Virus record (IMG/VR): IMGVR_UViG_3300017527_000512
Location: 100,541 to 164,540 of that record
DNA: 64,000 nt
Reading direction: 5' to 3' (one strand)
Source: a virus
Shown: positions 49,881 to 56,936 of the stretch, piece after piece
Layout of the letters: every line of letters starts with the position of its first letter
Numbering within the stretch: position 1 is the stretch's first letter
The notes under the pieces: model-generated
Seen by the model: only the letters and a program-made list of their open reading frames with translations
Told to the model about the DNA's origin: nothing
The model's database searches: none
Position numbers and translations under genes: made by a program

Positions 49881-50527
49881 TGAAATCAAAACCATTTATT
49901 TCCAATGATAATGCATTTAACACTGCCTATAATAAGGTAAGCGAATTATTTTCTTTAGGATCTCCCGAGAAACTCGAGAATGGTTCTATCATTTACCATA
50001 TAAAATCAAAAGCTAAGAGTATGACTCGGGTTTATGATCAGATGGAGAGAGAATTAAATCTTATGGGATTTGATTATACTGTCGAAGGAAATCTTCTAAC
50101 ATTATTTAAAGTATCGGATTTACTAAAATCTTCCTATGACTCCTTCCAGTCGGAGGAGTGGATTCCTAAAGACTTAGTCAAAGGAGATCTTCATAAGAAA
50201 TTAAACATTTCAGAGAAAGAAGATATTCCAGTATCTAAGATAAATGCAGAGGCAGATAGATTAAAGAAGAAGTATGAAGATACTGATGAGAAGTGGGATA
50301 AAGACGATCTAAAATTCTTCCGTCAACTTAACTTCGCTAAAGTAATGAAGTCTAAATCAGGTGTTTTATCTCATCAGGATGCTGTTATAGACGGTATCGA
50401 AGAGATTGAAATGTCCTTATCTAATTTAAAGATAGCCGTAAAGAACAAAGATAGTGAAGCAGCGATATATCTAGAAAATATTAAAGAGGTCGCTGAAGAT
50501 ACTATATACATGTTACGCGGGTTTTAA
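49880..50527 (+). CDS. hypothetical protein
   Basis: 215 residues; helical and charged, Lys/Asp/Glu-rich, no membrane segment. ATG 49880 overlaps the preceding stop (TAATG). Ends on the next promoter-like motif. Unrecognised. Confidence 0.5.
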   Translation: MKSKPFISNDNAFNTAYNKVSELFSLGSPEKLENGSIIYHIKSKAKSMTRVYDQMERELNLMGFDYTVEGNLLTLFKVSDLLKSSYDSFQSEEWIPKDLVKGDLHKKLNISEKEDIPVSKINAEADRLKKKYEDTDEKWDKDDLKFFRQLNFAKVMKSKSGVLSHQDAVIDGIEEIEMSLSNLKIAVKNKDSEAAIYLENIKEVAEDTIYMLRGF

Positions 50528-50558
50528 TGTTATAATCTTTACAATTAATTTATATATT
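50528..50558 (+). promoter_or_regulatory. bipartite promoter-like motif
   Basis: TGTTATAA (50528-50535), exactly 13 nt, TTTATATATT (50549-50558), 20 nt before the gene at 50579. Confidence 0.65.
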
Positions 50559-50578
50559 TTATACTCTAGGAGTATGCA

Positions 50579-51460
50579 ATGTATAAATCATCATACCAAG
50601 AATTTAGTTCTATTATCAATAGATTTTTCCCTGAAAGAGTTCCAGCATATAATAGTAGTTCGTTATTTATAGTTCCAGAAATTACTAATATTCAAAAAGA
50701 AGAGCCGGCTTACGAAATCGGATTACCTTTCCCTGAAACACTTATTGTTGAGAAGTATATCGACAATTTATCAAACCCTGTATTAACTGAGGACAGCTTT
50801 TCTGCTTATTATATGAGAGCATTGTCTCCAGAAGAGATACTTATATTAGAGAATATCTCAGAAGTTATGAATAATCCTGTATATTTTGAGATAACGTTAT
50901 GTCTTGCAGAGAGCATAGGGAGTATGATAGGTTTATTTGATTTATGTTCTCCTAAAGAGAAGAGCAGAATAATCCCTCTCCAATATGAAATGTACTACAG
51001 AGATTCTGATAGAAACTATAAAGTAAGAAAATCTCCTTTACTTTCTTCATCGTCTCCTAATATTGATGAGGGTTCTATAGGGTCCTTCAATGCTAATGTA
51101 AGTGATTTAGTATGGCATTTAAGATACTTATACGGCCCAGCTAAGTGGATAGTCTCCTGTAACCCTTTGAATGTTAAAAGAAGAAAACGAGATAAGAAGA
51201 TGATTAACCTTCAATCACGTCCTACCTTTAATCTCTTATCTCTTCCAGAGATTAGAAAACGATATAATTTAGCTAAGAAAGATTCACCTTCATCCCAATT
51301 ACCCGTTCCTAGATATATTAGAGGTCATAACCGTAGATTAATGTCTGATTATTACAAACTCGAGAATAGAGGAAAGATAATCACTGTCGATTCTGTTTGG
51401 ACAGGCCCTAACGAAGCATCTTATGACGGATGCAAGTATATCGTTCATTATGATAAGTAG
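50579..51460 (+). CDS. hypothetical protein
   Basis: 293 residues, unrecognised. Acidic and Pro-containing N-terminal half, basic region (NVKRRKRDKK) near residue 198. Its own transcript is suggested by the promoter-like motif directly upstream. Could be structural or regulatory. Confidence 0.5.
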   Translation: MYKSSYQEFSSIINRFFPERVPAYNSSSLFIVPEITNIQKEEPAYEIGLPFPETLIVEKYIDNLSNPVLTEDSFSAYYMRALSPEEILILENISEVMNNPVYFEITLCLAESIGSMIGLFDLCSPKEKSRIIPLQYEMYYRDSDRNYKVRKSPLLSSSSPNIDEGSIGSFNANVSDLVWHLRYLYGPAKWIVSCNPLNVKRRKRDKKMINLQSRPTFNLLSLPEIRKRYNLAKKDSPSSQLPVPRYIRGHNRRLMSDYYKLENRGKIITVDSVWTGPNEASYDGCKYIVHYDK

Positions 51461-51513
51461 TGCTACCTCCTTTATTTAATATAAATATTATTAATAATAT
51501 CAAAGGATTTGAA

Positions 51514-52488
51514 ATGAATGATCTAGTTACAGACTTATTAAAATCGTTATCCAATTTAAGTGCTCCCTATTTCATAGGGGCACATTATTCAAGTGAACCT
51601 TCAATCTTAAACTCTATTGCAAGAGCTAAGAGGGATGGTGTATCAACTTATCAAATAATGTTAGGCCCTGTTCAGTCATGGTTCCCCTCCAAGTTTGATA
51701 AAGATACTATACATGAATTCCGTACTCATGTTGATGGATTAAGAATATTTGCCCATGCTCCCTTTTACATTAATCTATGCTCAGCAAAGGAACAACATCG
51801 TATCTTATCCTACAAAGGTGTTATTGCCCATTTATATCTAGCAGAGAAATTAGGTATAGAAGGTGTTAATATTCATATAGGGTCAGCGGGTAAAGAAGCT
51901 ACTACTGAAGAAGCGAGAGCTAAGGTAGATGATTCTATATTAAAGATATTTGAATCGTATTCAGGATCTGTTAAACTTATTTTTGAAAACGCTGCAGGAG
52001 ACGGAACACGTATAGGATCTAATATAGTAGAACTAGCAAAGCTATCTAGGGGTGTAAATAAATATTTAGGTCGAGATGCTACTGGAATATGTATTGATAC
52101 AGCGCACGCATTTGCAGCTGGCTATGACGTAACCACGGAAGAGTTCGTTCGGGAAGTATATTACGAAGTAAATGATGTCTTATCACTAGTTCACTTAAAT
52201 GATGTAGAACCAACAGTATGCAAGCTAGGCAATAAGAAAGATCGTCATGCAGGTATCGGAAGAGAAGGAGGTCTTGGCCTCTCAAATATTCTTCGACTGA
52301 TTCAGGTATTCAAATATGTCCCGATGATCTTAGAAAGAAGATCTGATGAGGGAATCGACAATGATTACAATGTTCTACGTCAGTTTGTATCAGGAGCGGA
52401 TGCCACTAACATTGATTTAGGCACTCCCGAAGATAACACTCCGGCTCCTCGTAAGAAAGCAAACAGACCTTTTAAAGTAATCAACTAA
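51514..52488 (+). CDS. nfo: endonuclease IV (AP endonuclease)
   Basis: 324 residues of the Nfo/TIM-barrel family: YFIGAHYSSEPSILNSI, YQIMLGPVQSW, AHAPFYINLCS, EGVNIHIGSAG, LIFENAAGDG (metal Glu), GICIDTAHAFAAGYD (metal Asp and His), LVHLNDVEP and DRHAGIGREGGLG. Three zinc ions cut DNA 5' to abasic sites. ATG 51514 is chosen because it begins the family's N-terminal strand after AAAGGATT. With the MutM-like and pyrimidine-dimer enzymes it completes base-excision repair in this phage. Confidence 0.9.
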   Translation: MNDLVTDLLKSLSNLSAPYFIGAHYSSEPSILNSIARAKRDGVSTYQIMLGPVQSWFPSKFDKDTIHEFRTHVDGLRIFAHAPFYINLCSAKEQHRILSYKGVIAHLYLAEKLGIEGVNIHIGSAGKEATTEEARAKVDDSILKIFESYSGSVKLIFENAAGDGTRIGSNIVELAKLSRGVNKYLGRDATGICIDTAHAFAAGYDVTTEEFVREVYYEVNDVLSLVHLNDVEPTVCKLGNKKDRHAGIGREGGLGLSNILRLIQVFKYVPMILERRSDEGIDNDYNVLRQFVSGADATNIDLGTPEDNTPAPRKKANRPFKVIN

Positions 52489-52499
52489 TATCCTGGAGA

Positions 52500-52655
52500 A
52501 TGTTTAATATTAAAGCGAAATATAACAATGCAAATGTAATGCTCCCTGATGAGTCCTATATCGACTCTACTACTAAATCACAGATGTACTCATTTTTAAA
52601 TCATCCAACATTTGCTAAATATTATATATCTATTATGCCTATTAAAGAAGAATGA
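52500..52655 (+). pseudogene. N-terminal remnant of an RtcB-type RNA ligase
   Basis: 51 codons with GGAG upstream. MFNIKAKYNNANVML and TKSQMYSFLNHPTFAKYY followed by ISIMPIKEE match the first 50 residues of RtcB (Q-x-x-x-L-x-x-H-P-x-F, then I-x-I-M-P-D-x-H), ending just where the metal-binding D-x-H should be. RtcB (about 400-480 residues) repairs RNA ends, including tRNA. The remainder is absent, so this is a deletion remnant. Confidence 0.6.
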
Positions 52656-52696
52656 TATTGTTTGTTATTTTTATCCTTTATTTAAATAATAAGAGT

Positions 52697-52789
52697 ATGG
52701 CTTTAACAGCGAGACAGAAAGAAAGATTAAAAGAAGAGGTTGATAAATGTGATTTATTATGCTCTAACTGTCATTATTTAATAGGGTAG
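52697..52789 (+). pseudogene. possible C-terminal fragment of an HNH endonuclease
   Basis: 30 codons: MALTARQKERLKEEVDKCDLL then CSNCHYLIG. The K-C-x-L-L-C-x-N-C-H pattern is that of HNH homing endonuclease ends. Located beside the RtcB remnant, so a mobile HNH gene may have caused the deletion; this is inference. Confidence 0.35.
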
Positions 52790-52793
52790 GAGC

Positions 52794-52871
52794 ATGGATA
52801 TACTTTACAAAGAAACAATTGATGTTATAAATTTTGTGAAACCAGTATATAATTTCAAATTATTTACATAA
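52794..52871 (+). CDS. possible 25-residue peptide
   Basis: Short frame after GTAGGAG, encoding MDILYKETIDVINFVKPVYN. May be a fragment. Unrecognised. Confidence 0.25.
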   Translation: MDILYKETIDVINFVKPVYNFKLFT

Positions 52872-52881
52872 GGAGTATGTT

Positions 52882-53124
52882 ATGAATAAAAAAGATTATT
52901 TAGAGGTTTCAGAAGGAGCTACAGCTATAGTTTCATGTGCTAATTGTCCTTTGTCCTATAAACAGGCTTTAGATTCAGCTTATCTCGTAGTTAAAGACAC
53001 TCCATTATGTTTAGAAAGAGAGAAAGGTCATGTTTGTCCTGGATTCCATAAGGTTATTTATACTGAGGGTTATATCTTAGTAGACTGTCGTATTAATGGT
53101 CATAGCTCATTTCATATGATATGA
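52882..53124 (+). CDS. small cysteine-containing protein
   Basis: 80 residues with CANC near residue 19 and further cysteines at CLE and CPGF; possible zinc site. AAGGAG before the ATG. Ends in an ATGA overlap with the next, interrupted gene. Confidence 0.5.
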   Translation: MNKKDYLEVSEGATAIVSCANCPLSYKQALDSAYLVVKDTPLCLEREKGHVCPGFHKVIYTEGYILVDCRINGHSSFHMI

Positions 53125-53324
53125 AAATATTAATAGTAGATGCTCCTTTATGTGTGGCTTATCTGTATGCAGATTTTTATACTAAGTCAGAGAGTATTGA
53201 TTTCACTAGAGCATTATCAAATAAGTACTAGTATGACAAATATATTTTCGTAAAGCTCTGTGAAAGAGATACAAATAACGATTTCAGACGTAAATCAATT
53301 GCATCTAAAAGGATTAAATCATGA
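53121..53324 (+). pseudogene. small gene with in-frame TAG
   Basis: ATG 53121, MKILIVDAPLCVAYLYADFY through ALSNKY, TAG at 53229, then YDKYIFVKLCERDTNNDFRR to TGA 53322 in the same frame. The halves read as one 66-residue protein. ATGA coupling with the upstream gene supports past translation. Confidence 0.5.
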
Positions 53325-53386
53325 AAGCATTAAAGAGGTTTATAAATCAGTGTATTTGATTTCGTTAATTTAAAGGAGAGTGGTTT

Positions 53387-53743
53387 ATGAGAATGTGGAG
53401 GGTAAACCCTAAAATTTTATGTATTCAGCACCTTCTAGGAGAGCATTTTGAGATTCATAAACATCGCCATAATTTTGTAAAGATGCATAATATATCGGGA
53501 AGAATAAGACCTGTTACTCAGATAGAACCGGATGCGATGCAGTCTCGTCATGATCCTCTTGTAGAGGAGTTAATCTTAAGAGGAGTTAATCATAAGTCAC
53601 CTTATGAGCAACCATCTTTAGAATATCTATCAGATGATTTGCGTTATGCCAAGGTAGATAGACTATTATCCCTACGTGACCTCTTATCAAGATGCTCTAA
53701 GTGTAAAGATATGTATTTAAAATTAGTAGATAAGCAGACGTAG
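53387..53743 (+). CDS. pyrimidine-dimer DNA glycosylase (DenV-like)
   Basis: 118 residues matching the Pyr_excise family: MRMWRVNPKILCIQHLLGE, HFEIHKHRHN, then QSRHDPLVEEL and NHKSPYEQPSLEYL. T4 endonuclease V (138 residues) uses its N-terminal Thr to remove UV-induced dimers and nick the strand; relatives like this start M-R-x-W. AAAGGAGAG precedes ATG 53387. Forms a repair set with endonuclease IV. Confidence 0.8.
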   Translation: MRMWRVNPKILCIQHLLGEHFEIHKHRHNFVKMHNISGRIRPVTQIEPDAMQSRHDPLVEELILRGVNHKSPYEQPSLEYLSDDLRYAKVDRLLSLRDLLSRCSKCKDMYLKLVDKQT

Positions 53744-53789
53744 GCGGATGTTTTTAATATTCAAAAAGGACTCTTGTTTAGTTTGAGAA

Positions 53790-53853
53790 ATTAACGGGTA
53801 TCCAAGAACTGATAGTAGGAGAAATTAATAATAAGCTCTCCAACCCATTAAAA
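53790..53853 (+). repeat. dispersed intergenic element, copy E
   Basis: ATTAACGGGTATCC, AAGAACTGATAGTAGGAGA, ending TCTCCAACCCATTAA. Outer stem TTAA-GGGT with ACCC-TTAA and inner stem GGAGA with TCTCC; the base changes relative to copies C and D keep the pairs (for example GGAGA/TCTCC versus GGAGAA/TTCTCT). Lies before the gene at 53875. Confidence 0.8.
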
Positions 53854-53874
53854 TATTATATAAAAGAGGATATT

Positions 53875-54021
53875 ATGTGTAATTATTCAGATACAATTAG
53901 AAAATGCCCTGTATGTCATTGGCAGGGTATGATATTCTGTGAAGAAGGAAACGAAGGTCCTTATGATCAAGACAGGTTTATTTGTTTAAACTGTACAAAC
54001 ACTGAAAATGTAGAAGATTGA
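53875..54021 (+). CDS. 48-residue zinc-ribbon mini-protein
   Basis: CPVCHWQG near residue 11 and CLNC near residue 38, a zinc-ribbon layout, with acidic linkers. AGAGGAT precedes the ATG, and element E lies directly upstream. Its stop overlaps the promoter-like motif of the large RNA locus. Function unknown. Confidence 0.55.
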   Translation: MCNYSDTIRKCPVCHWQGMIFCEEGNEGPYDQDRFICLNCTNTENVED

Positions 54022-54022
54022 G

Positions 54023-54053
54023 TGTTATAAAATAAAACCTTAATTTATATATT
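54023..54053 (+). promoter_or_regulatory. bipartite promoter-like motif upstream of the RNA locus
   Basis: TGTTATAA (54023-54030), exactly 13 nt, TTTATATATT (54044-54053). The first stem of the RNA locus begins 5 nt downstream at 54058, the distance expected if transcription starts just after the second box. Confidence 0.65.
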
Positions 54054-54627
54054 AAGCATAGCATCGCAGAATATGGAAGTCTCAATTCCATTACAGAAGC
54101 TTAATTAACTTCTGAATGGTTGAATCTTAGGTGATTACGTAATGTGAGACATCTACATATGCGGGATGCTATACTTACCTCTCTCAGATGATACCACTGC
54201 ACTAGCAAGTCACTCTCTGTGAAACGGCGAAGAGAAAGAGGGTAACAGTAAGTAATTCCCTACTAGGGTGATTCCTAGCTTATCATTTATTTGATACTCT
54301 TCAAAGCCTTTTATCCTGTAAGGTTGTATAGATATATGGGTCAGAGTAAATTCATTTATTCTGCAAATACCTCTCCCTAGGTTTGTATCATAACAACAGG
54401 AGATGGTTCTCTGCCATGCCAGTAACATTAGTTACTGAGCGAAAGAGCCTGAGACGGAAGGCATTACAAGAATCCGTCATTGATTTATTGATACTCTCAA
54501 TTTCGCCTGCATAGGGCAGGGTCTCCGTTGAGAGATTAGTATCTCGGGTTTCGGCAAAGCTCGTTAGAAGTCGCCATGGTAAGGCTTCAAGTTTGCCCCG
54601 GTTTATTTTAAGTATGTTAAAGAGTGA

Positions 54628-54692
54628 GATTGTCTTTGGAGAATAGAATGTTATTTACATTTCTATTTGGGTTCGATCCCCTTCAATCTTAA
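54628..54692 (+). tRNA. tRNA-like segment, truncated D-arm
   Basis: GAGATTG pairs with CAATCTT (7 bp, one G-U) to form an acceptor stem; a T-loop TTCGATC is flanked by GGG/CCC; GAATG/CATTT makes an anticodon-like stem with loop TTATTTA; the D-arm is only TCT-TTGG-AGA. Total about 65 nt. The T-stem has mismatches and the anticodon ATT is odd, so it may be a degenerate tRNA or a tRNA-like module of the larger RNA. Confidence 0.35.
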
Positions 54693-54783
54693 TAGATATT
54701 TTGCAGGATATCTTCACTTCTAGGATTGATAGCGAGATGCATATAATAGTGAATAAGTAGAGAAGCACTGACTATTATATTCT

Positions 54784-54882
54784 ATCGGCAGAGAAAGAGA
54801 GGAACGTCTTTCTTGTAGGTTATGTCCGTAAAGCATGCCCTTTTATCTAAAAGGAGAGATGCCGGTTAGAATCCGGACCGAT
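54784..54882 (+). other. tRNA-like segment with altered T-loop
   Basis: CCGG-TTAGAAT-CCGG at 54862-54876 mimics a T-arm (position 56 is A instead of C), and ATCGG at 54784 can pair with CCGAT at 54878. The middle (a 7-bp AGAAAGA/TCTTTCT hairpin and CCTTT/AAAGG) does not fit a standard cloverleaf. Confidence 0.25.
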
Positions 54883-54951
54883 CCAAGATTATCCATCTCT
54901 TGTGTCCATGGTCTAATGTTAAGACGCTCCTCCTTTATGTATTATATTATC

Positions 54952-55103
54952 GCAGAATGGTTATTGCTACAGATTTAATCCGTAAGGCTCGACGGGGTCG
55001 AGAGGATGAGTTCTCAGATGTAGAGATACATTTTCGAATGTAATATCTGCAGTAAATAAGCCTAAAATTGAGATCATGTGAGGTTCAATTCCTCACTTCT
55101 GCA
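54952..55103 (+). other. tRNA-like acceptor and T-arm around an enlarged core
   Basis: GCAGAA (54952-54957) pairs with TTCTGC (55097-55102), stacked directly on a 6-bp T-arm GTGAGG-TTCAATT-CCTCAC with a canonical T-loop, followed by A as discriminator. TCTCA/TGAGA could be the anticodon stem, but its loop is over 50 nt and contains a TTCG hairpin; the D region is also about 50 nt with a CTCGAC/GTCGAG hairpin. So 3' end like a tRNA, core not. Could be an interrupted tRNA or a tRNA-like structure. Confidence 0.4.
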
Positions 55104-55946
55104 AATAGGTAATTAGGGTAGGCAGGCCTTGGAGTCGCCATCCTTTAATAAGTAGAATTGACACTCTAATTGTTGTATGGTTTAGCTCGGTAATAGAGTT
55201 AAATACCTTTCGTTAGAGATAAATGAGGCAGGTTCTTTTAGTGTAAAAACAAGCCGTTTTTATTACCTATAAAATCCTAACGGACTTAAACTTGCAAGAC
55301 TGTTCACCAAGTTTAAACGAAATTAGGTGTCTCCCTTGATTAAGAGGTTGGATATCGAATGCTAGAGAAGCCTGGTTATTTACCTGAGTCGTAATAGCTA
55401 CTAGATAAAACTCTGAAAAGGATAAGAGATAATTATTATAATAAGACAGTGATAGTAGAGGAATCTATTATACTTAGTACGATGGTAGCGTTTGAAGAGG
55501 TGTGAGTCCTTCGATTTCTTAGACCAGAGACTTATTAATAGCGTAACTCTGACAGTATTCAAACGGAATTAGTTCTGTATAGGACATTTGAATTCTATAA
55601 TTTATAACCGGGACAATACAGAAACATCTTTATCCAACTTTGTTATTGAGGCGATAAACGATAGCCCCACTCCCAATTTCAATAACTAATTCATGTGCCG
55701 GAATGATGGACGGCCAGTATACTATGCGGAATTAGAACCTCATGGTTTTGAAAGTTTATTCCTCAAGAGGAATGGCTCGGAAGGATAGGTCGGGATGAGC
55801 AATCCTTACAATAACTATAATTCGGTTCAAGTAAATAAATACCTGGTTCAAATAGCTAACCCAACAGTATTTATGAAATGGCGTCGGAGCACCAGAAACT
55901 TTCTATTGAGTAAAGATAACGAGTAAGACTTAGGCTACCGTAGGAA

Positions 55947-56303
55947 ATGCCGGTATATGCGATTGATCCAATAAAAGCTTTAAGTACAATTTTACTTGCC
56001 TTGAAAAATATCCGGAAGAGAAGCATTGTTTCTCGGGGCGGAATAGTATTGATCTATTTAGGATTCTTTATGCAAGAGGATGATTCATTCAGATTAGATA
56101 TGTACAAATACAGAACAAAGTTCGGTGTGACAGTTTATCCTCCACCTCCGATAGTTTTCTTCTCAGATGGACTTTCCTCTTCTGATCTAGCAGAGAAGCC
56201 TACGTCTCCTAGGTTGATTTCCTCATTTATGTCACACTTCTACAGCCTAATCTCTTATGTCAAGAACAAATTGTACAGAATTTTAAAATGTAAAAGGAAA
56301 TAA
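55947..56303 (+). CDS. hypothetical protein
   Basis: 118 residues with a hydrophobic stretch near residues 35-45 and a basic C-terminus (KNKLYRILKCKRK). ATG 55947 follows TAGGA at the very end of the RNA locus, whose last hairpin overlaps the start; translation might be influenced by that fold. Unrecognised. Confidence 0.4.
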   Translation: MPVYAIDPIKALSTILLALKNIRKRSIVSRGGIVLIYLGFFMQEDDSFRLDMYKYRTKFGVTVYPPPPIVFFSDGLSSSDLAEKPTSPRLISSFMSHFYSLISYVKNKLYRILKCKRK

Positions 56304-56305
56304 TT

Positions 56306-56701
56306 ATGTATTCAGAGAAAGTTAGGGAATTTACTAAAGCATGTTGTGATGGAGACGTTCCGGAGAAACCAATATTACTTTCAGAAGAAAAGGTTTCTTT
56401 TATTAAGAATATGGTTAATGATGAAATGCAAGAGTTAGCCGAAGCAGGTAATATAACTGAACAAACTGATGCTTTAGTCGATGCAATATATTATATATGT
56501 GACACAGCAGCCCGACATGGTATGAACCTTGATCCACTGTTTGAAATTGTTCACCGAGCTAATATGCAGAAAGTCGTTGATGGCAAGGTCATCCGTAGAC
56601 AAGACGGAAAGATAATGAAACCAGATACCTGGCAAGACCCCGAACCATTGTTACTAGAAGAAACAGCGAGACAGGAAAGAGAAGGGAGTTTCAATGGCTA
56701 A
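56306..56701 (+). CDS. all-alpha NTP pyrophosphohydrolase (MazG/PRA-PH-like)
   Basis: 131 residues. MVNDEMQELAEAGN provides the E-x-x-E metal motif, DALVDAIYYICD the second acidic D-x-x-D motif, and IVHRANMQKVVDG with KIMKPDTWQDPEP matches the tail of phage and bacterial HisE/MazG-like proteins. Such enzymes hydrolyse nucleoside triphosphates to monophosphates, removing damaged or signalling nucleotides. AAAAGGAAA precedes the start. Confidence 0.75.
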   Translation: MYSEKVREFTKACCDGDVPEKPILLSEEKVSFIKNMVNDEMQELAEAGNITEQTDALVDAIYYICDTAARHGMNLDPLFEIVHRANMQKVVDGKVIRRQDGKIMKPDTWQDPEPLLLEETARQEREGSFNG

Positions 56702-56936
56702 TAAAAGATTATTAATAGAAGCGGCAGAAAGATTTATTTACAAATGCGAGATAAATGTTGCCCGAAGTAAAGAATCTTATAAGATGTTTAAAGAGGCTCT
56801 AGATGCTTCAGAAGTTGATAATACCTCTAATCGCCTTAAATGTTTTGATTGTTATACTGAATGGAAGATATCTGATATGGTAGGTACGCAACGTTGCCCA
56901 AGATGTAATGGTAGATATATTAAATATCAGACATGA
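56694..56936 (+). CDS. small zinc-ribbon protein
   Basis: 80 residues: a helical N-terminus and a C-terminal CFDCYTEW ... CPRCNGRY zinc ribbon. Overlaps the pyrophosphohydrolase gene by 8 nt and the following deformylase frame by 4 nt. Function unknown. Confidence 0.6.
   Translation: MANKRLLIEAAERFIYKCEINVARSKESYKMFKEALDASEVDNTSNRLKCFDCYTEWKISDMVGTQRCPRCNGRYIKYQT

Larger units (their letters stand above)
54058..55945 (+). ncRNA. candidate giant structured noncoding RNA locus
   Basis: About 1.9 kb with no convincing gene on either strand, starting just after a promoter-like motif. Read by eye it is filled with stems: 54058-54065/54165-54172 (8 bp), 54453-54458/54473-54478, 54490-54500/54528-54543 with a 5-nt bulge, 54553-54558/54592-54597, 54741-54749/54772-54780 (9 bp), 54988-54993/54997-55002, a TTCG-capped 6-bp hairpin at 55027-55042, a 9-bp long-range stem ATAGGTAAT/ATTACCTAT enclosing about 145 nt, TTAAACTTG/CAAGTTTAA (9 bp) near 55.3 kb, an 8-bp stem capped by GGAA near 55.46 kb, and others. 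Size, density and position in a large phage next to tRNA-like pieces recall GOLLD/ROOL RNAs, but I cannot confirm a class. It could instead be several RNAs. Confidence 0.6.

Noticed and set aside
14798-53324. Recoding of a stop codon as the reason for in-frame stops
   Set aside because: TAA, TAG and TGA are all found inside frames and all three are also used as normal ends of many intact genes, so reassignment of any one codon does not explain the set.
4261-53853. The five-copy element as an insertion sequence or transposon end
   Set aside because: No transposase, no target duplications and no long inverted ends; copies are short, intergenic and always in the same orientation.
4261-53853. 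The five-copy element as a CRISPR array
   Set aside because: Copies are 6-22 kb apart with genes between them, not regularly spaced.
54210-54428. Minus-strand open frame of 72 codons in the RNA locus
   Set aside because: No ribosome-binding site, no protein-like pattern, and it is the only minus-strand candidate among all + strand genes.
54952-55103. A tmRNA
   Set aside because: The tRNA-like ends enclose only about 150 nt and there is no recognisable tag reading frame ending in an Ala-Ala-type peptide.
54058-55945. A simple tRNA gene cluster
   Set aside because: Only one or two canonical T-loops are present and no site folds into a full standard cloverleaf; most of the region consists of stems that do not fit tRNAs.
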